Assembly: GCF_032362555.1 (NCBI RefSeq)
Contig: NC_083517.1
Coordinates: 5,910,001-5,974,000, forward strand
Source: Amyelois transitella
Taxonomy: Eukaryota; Arthropoda; Insecta; Lepidoptera; Pyralidae
Length of the DNA stretch: 64,000 bases
Direction: 5' to 3'
Positions 59,678 to 64,000 of the stretch are shown piece after piece (position 1 is the stretch's first letter; each line of letters opens with the position of its first letter). The notes under the pieces were generated by a model, which was given only the letters and a program-made list of their open reading frames with translations, ran no database searches and was not told the DNA's origin. The translations under genes and the position numbers were made by a program.

Positions 59678-62600
59678 TTACGGGGTGGTGTTGTGTTTAG
59701 AACCGCTTTCGAAATGCGTCTTCTTTCCGCGACTCTTGCGCAGGCGCGTGTCCCGCACGAGCTCGGGCGTGGGCGGGCGCTTCACCGGCTGCGTCGACGC
59801 CATGCGCAGGTGCGCATACAGGGGGATCTAAACAAAAGTTAACTTATTACTGCCGCTCGCCAAAACGCTAGTGCCAATATTATTTTATGTTCGGGGAAAT
59901 ACCTCGTGGAGACCCTTTTTATGCCATGAATGTTGACATGTTTTCTTGATTTAACCGGCGAGTTAGAGAAAGTGGAAAAGACAAGAATTGATTTTTCAAC
60001 TTGTTTGTTTGTTTGTTTGTTGAATTGTCTGATCAACGTTCTTGAATCAACCCTGATGTCTTGAAAAACCTTGGTTTTTTGATAATTTTCCCATTCTATT
60101 CTCTGGAGGAAACTTACGGTCTGCAACGAGTCATCCAGTTTGATATCGTCTTGTCGCTCCGGCCTCTGCGGCAGCTGGAAGTAGCGGCCCAGCAGTGGCT
60201 CAGGCGCGGGCTCTCCAAACGTCTTGTGCTTTAGTTCCGCCTCCGTGATGTCCCGCAATTTGTCCACCTCCACCTGGCCCGGGACGTAGCGGGACACGTA
60301 ACCGGAGCGCCACACCTATGGAGGACATACGAGCATCACCAAAATTAGTGAGACATTGATTAGTCTATCAATTATCATGGTCAGTTGTACTGACATAACA
60401 CCTAGCGATTTGAAAATCACGGCCTCATTGGCCTAGAATTTTACGGGTTATAAATCAAAGGTATACTTATAAATTTTGAAACGACACTGATAATGTGATA
60501 ATACTCAAATTGCTGACCCCGCGCCCGAAGTATAGTGGCGAAAGATTAACTAGGAACACGCAGAAATGAGAGAGATACTAATAATACTCAAATATCAACA
60601 TAATAGGTTGGAGATAGGCATGGTTAGTTGTGCACTTCATATTTAGTTTTAGTCGTGTAATGTACTTAGTTTTAAAAGTTGTGTAGAAAAATTTACCTTG
60701 AACGTAGTAAAACTAGCCACTTTTTTCACGTCGGGTGGGAAGCGCGTGACCTCCAAACTCCATGGTACGAAGCTGCCCAAGGTCTGCAGGTATTCGCCTG
60801 ACAATTTCCACACTCGCACACTATAGTCCGAACTGCCACTGCAGAATAGTTATTAACTCTTAATTCAAAAAGGGTAACGAAGGACAACCTAAGCGAGCTT
60901 TTTTACTAACGATTTTGTACTAACTGAATGGCAATTAAGTCAAAACAACGGTGTGACTTCCGCCTAAATTCAGTGATCATGTTAAGAAGATCCTACTCCA
61001 GCTTTGATAATGATTTTTCTACTAACTGAAAATGCTACTATTACTTTACATACCTGAGCAGCAACTTCATACTATCGATGTAGGCGATGGTGGTTACACA
61101 ACGTAAATGTCCGCGGTAGCTGTTCAATAGCAGCGGAAGCTGGCCACGAGCGCTGCGCTTCGCGCGGCCTTCGATGCGGTCCCGCCAGAGAAACGGGAAC
61201 ATAAAGCGGAGACGCGGCATATTAATGTGCTCCTATACATATTTTATATTTCAGTACTATAAAATGGCATACAGTTATGTATACTCATTATCACGCCACT
61301 TGCCGGAGGGAGAAAGAAATTTATTTTGCTTTCAACGCTCGATACAAATGAAAATTGCCACATACCTAACACAATAAAAGTTACCTTTTTCTGTACAAGA
61401 TAATTAGTCATGAGCCAAGTCTTGATGTATCCCATGGTGGTGCCTCCAAAGAGGAACTCGTTGTCCTGGTCAGTGGCCAGCGACGACACATAGTCCCCGG
61501 CGGTGTGCACCCCCTGGAAGGAGCCCTGGTAGCCGCCCGCCGGGTGCTCCGACCAGCCCTGCACCTGCCCGTTCTCCAGCGACACCATGAGAGATGCTGC
61601 ATTTGTTCAAGAATACTAATGTTAGCAACATTAAGCCTGGCAACACCGATTATCGCCCCTTCTTTGCAGAAAGAGGCGATCTATCATTGAGTAAAGTCCA
61701 CCTTCCATTCTCCGTTTCAAATCCCATACTAATACTTATTATAAATGCGAAAGTGTGTTTGTCTGTTCCGCTTTCACAGCTAAACCGCTGGACCGATTTT
61801 AAATGAAATTCGTCCCACTCTAGTATTTAAGGGGCGCAAGAAGCAACTAATACCTACGGGAGCGGAGTCGCGGGCAACAGAGCTAGTAGACTGATATAAT
61901 GAAGACGAAGTGCGTCATCACTTGAAATTTAGAAAGAGTTAACCAACCGTCTTTCATAGCGCAGGGCCTCGTCTCCAAGAAGATCATAGCGTGCACGGCG
62001 AGTTGCCTCATCTTCTGCGCAAGTTGCGGTAGAGAGATGGTCGACACTCGTCGCGCACGCGCCTTTCTCATTGCACTTGATGAGTCCAAAGTCTCTCGCT
62101 GCACACAGCTGACAATTTCAATATTTATTAAAATAGATTCTGAAACTATTCTGACAGTCGTTTGGCCTACGAAGTATTATATTAAAGTAGGTAACTTACT
62201 AGCTGATGCTTAAATAGCGTTGCTGGACGACCTCAGTTATGGTATAATATAATATACGGGACAAATTACACTGATTGAGTTAGCCTCGAAGTAAGTTCGA
62301 AACTTGTGTTACGAGATACTAACTCAACGATACTATATTTTATAATAAATACTTATATAGATAAACATCCAAGACCCAGGACAATCAGAAAAAGTTCTTT
62401 TCTCATCATGCCTTGACCGGGATTCGAACCCGGGACCTCCGGTGTCACAGACAAGCGTACTACCGCTGAGCCACAGAGGCCGTCAAATTATATCATTTCT
62501 ATATTTCCTTTAGTTAGAGCCTAACTAAAGGAGGGAGCCTTTGTATAAAACCTTTACAGGATCGTGGTCGTACGTGCGCCTCGAGCTTCACAGAGAGCGA

Positions 62601-63961
62601 GTGATGCTCTTCCGGAACCTTCCACCAAAGTCTGAGTGAACATCGACTGACCTCGGCCTGCGGATGCTGGAGGCGCGCCGCATGCTGCTGCCGAGGCCGG
62701 AGGCGCCGCTGGTGGACGCGCGGGATTCTCTCTTGTTGTAGCTCATCTTGATTCGCAACATCGGGTCCGTGCACGAAAACCGCCTGCAAATTTACCACCC
62801 ATTATCATTCGAAACTTTTGGTTTTGGATAAAATAGTTTTTATATAGTTAAGATGAAGTAGTTTATAGTTAGTATTAGTTACATACTTACATACTCGTAT
62901 AAACTGATTTCTTTGAAGGTCTATGATGGAAATTAATCTGGACTTATCTACAATTATCAAAGGCATTACAAACAGGTATGTAGGCAGTAGGCACGATGCG
63001 CCAGCGTACAACAGAATCTATGCCGGGCTTAGGAAGCTGAAATTTGGCATACATTACCTTGGGAAGTGTAGTGCTAGAAGAGTTTGAAAAGAGGGTTTTC
63101 CGTAATTTCCAAGGGAACACGATATAAATGAGCAAAAGCTGATTTCGAGCCTTGTAAGACCTTTGTAAGAGATAGATACAAAGAGAGAAAGCTTAAATGC
63201 TGCATTTGTCCAAGAATACTAATGTTAGCAACACTAAGTATAGCCTGGCAACATGTTCAGAACTTGTCTCAAATGAATTTTAAATAAAATAACGTGCCTG
63301 AAAGGCTGTCCAGTTTCAAGTTTCCACAGAATCAGCTCGGAGTTGTAGGACGACGTAGCGAGCGTGTATGGCGAATGAGCCGCGGCCGCCAGGACGTCGT
63401 CCGTGTGCCGCGTTTCCCAACTCTTGCCGGTGCTGGTGGTTCCTGTGTCTTCGAACTCTATTACGTGCCGGTTCCAACCCACTGCCATTATTCTAGAACA
63501 TCCCATTAAGGGTATCTAATCTTGAAAGTGTAACTTCTGACATCTAGGCCTAAAAATTTACGTACACGAATTTTTGAGCGCTACAATGAGCTTGCTATCG
63601 TGACGCTTCAGGGACCTGGTAAAATTCTGCACTAATGCCTACCAAGGGCCTCGATCATAGAGTTAAATATTTCCGTTGCCTGATTAATGCCCATTTAAAG
63701 GTCACGTTGGAAGCTAGGAGGCGCTGCCGCCACGCTTCGCCTTGGAAGCGGCCATTACACCTATTGTCAAATAAGAAAAGCACATAGACTCAGCAATAAG
63801 TTTAAGTAGATTTAAGCCCAACAAAAATGCCTATTATATTGATCTAGATATACCTTGAATGCAACATCATACCTTCCTTCAACCCAAAAACAATTAGTTA
63901 CTTCGCACATATGTTCGATTTCCAAATTTCTAAGAGCAACGCCAGTGTTGAAATTCCACAC
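59678..63961 (-). CDS. WD-repeat protein, WDR49/WDR64-like, 3' part (runs off the window)
   Basis: Nine minus-strand exons join in phase to 485 residues and a stop: 63961-63873, 63492-63298, 62783-62652, 62108-61948, 61596-61385, 61232-61054, 60838-60697, 60315-60118 and 59827-59678. WD40 blades are recognisable: TSSYNSELILWKLETGQPF, SLENGQVQGWSEH, FLFGGTTMGYIKTW and GSSDYSVRVWKLSGEYLQTL. Between them lies the family-typical PRLRFMFPFLWRDRIEGRAK. The arrangement resembles WDR49/CFAP337 and WDR64, tied to cilia and sperm flagella in other animals; which member this is cannot be settled here. The C-terminus is basic (RLRKSRGKKTHF). One intron appears to use a GC donor (after 63298). The 5' exons lie beyond base 64000. 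Confidence 0.8.
61722..61886 (+). mobile_element. Helitron-like non-autonomous element in a WD-gene intron
   Basis: Begins TCCCATACTAATACTTATTA and ends GGAGTCGCGGGCAACAGAGC TAG, with A and T flanks. It lies antisense in the intron between the exons at 62108-61948 and 61596-61385. Confidence 0.75.
62250..62486 (-). mobile_element. tRNA-derived SINE (Metulj-like), inverted copy
   Basis: Same element as 6897-7143. The minus strand has a tRNA-like head with box B GGTTCGAATCCC and the body CTGATTGTCCTGGGTCTTGG. It lies in a WD-gene intron in the same sense as transcription. Confidence 0.88.
62506..62532. repeat. 12-bp-arm hairpin with 3-base loop
   Basis: Arms 62506-62517 and 62521-62532 (TCCTTTAGTTAG) pair perfectly around AGC, next to the SINE head. 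Confidence 0.75.
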
Positions 63962-64000
63962 CTGAATAACAGAACATTGTTAGATAAAAATATAGTTATA

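Noticed and set aside
59839-60117. Extension of the WD-gene exon past 60118
   Set aside because: A strong donor (GTAAGT) ends the exon there and the next exon joins in phase.
1-64000. CRISPR arrays, bacterial operons, rRNA genes
   Set aside because: Nothing of the kind is visible; the repeats are dispersed eukaryotic elements and the genes have introns.

Overview
This is AT-rich insect nuclear DNA, most likely from a moth or butterfly. Evidence: intron-split genes with GT-AG borders, an insect 7tm_6 odorant receptor, Osiris-like proteins, an acyl-CoA desaturase of the insect type, and many interspersed repeats of kinds I know from Lepidoptera (a tRNA-headed Metulj-like SINE, TC...CTAG Helitron-like elements, a SINE-like repeat with a TATG/CATA tail). 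The species cannot be named from the sequence. All exon borders below were read by eye from splice sites, reading phase and family similarity.

Layout, left to right. 1-3.4 kb: intergenic with repeats. 3.4-7.4 kb (+): complete seven-exon acyl-CoA desaturase, 374 aa. 7.4-12.3 kb: repeats, including a broken LINE with a Helitron-like element inside it. 12.3-27.3 kb: three Osiris-like genes (-, +, +), each with a signal peptide and a phase-1 intron just before one long hydrophobic block. 31.4-41.1 kb (+): M1 zinc aminopeptidase with two alternative N-terminal coding modules, one with a hydrophobic anchor and one without, and a changed GAMEN motif (GATEH). 41.5-44.4 kb (-): odorant receptor converging on the aminopeptidase, with a hAT-like MITE in one intron; its first exon was not found. 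46.8-47.5 kb (-): small secreted Gly/Ser/Asn/Trp-rich protein I do not recognise. 49.0-58.5 kb (+): complete 16-exon SART1/Snu66 splicing factor. 59.7 kb to the right edge (-): last nine exons of a WDR49/WDR64-like WD-repeat protein, running off the window.

The genes do not form one pathway. The three Osiris-like genes are the only paralogous cluster. SART1 and the WD-repeat gene converge, as do the aminopeptidase and the odorant receptor. Introns and spacers hold about 19 pieces of one SINE-like family and at least ten near-perfect short-loop inverted repeats, two of which also carry a copy of an arm in the loop.

The items most worth following are the twin N-terminal modules and GATEH motif of the aminopeptidase, the Osiris-like trio, the small Trp/Gly-rich secreted protein, and the snapback inverted repeats.
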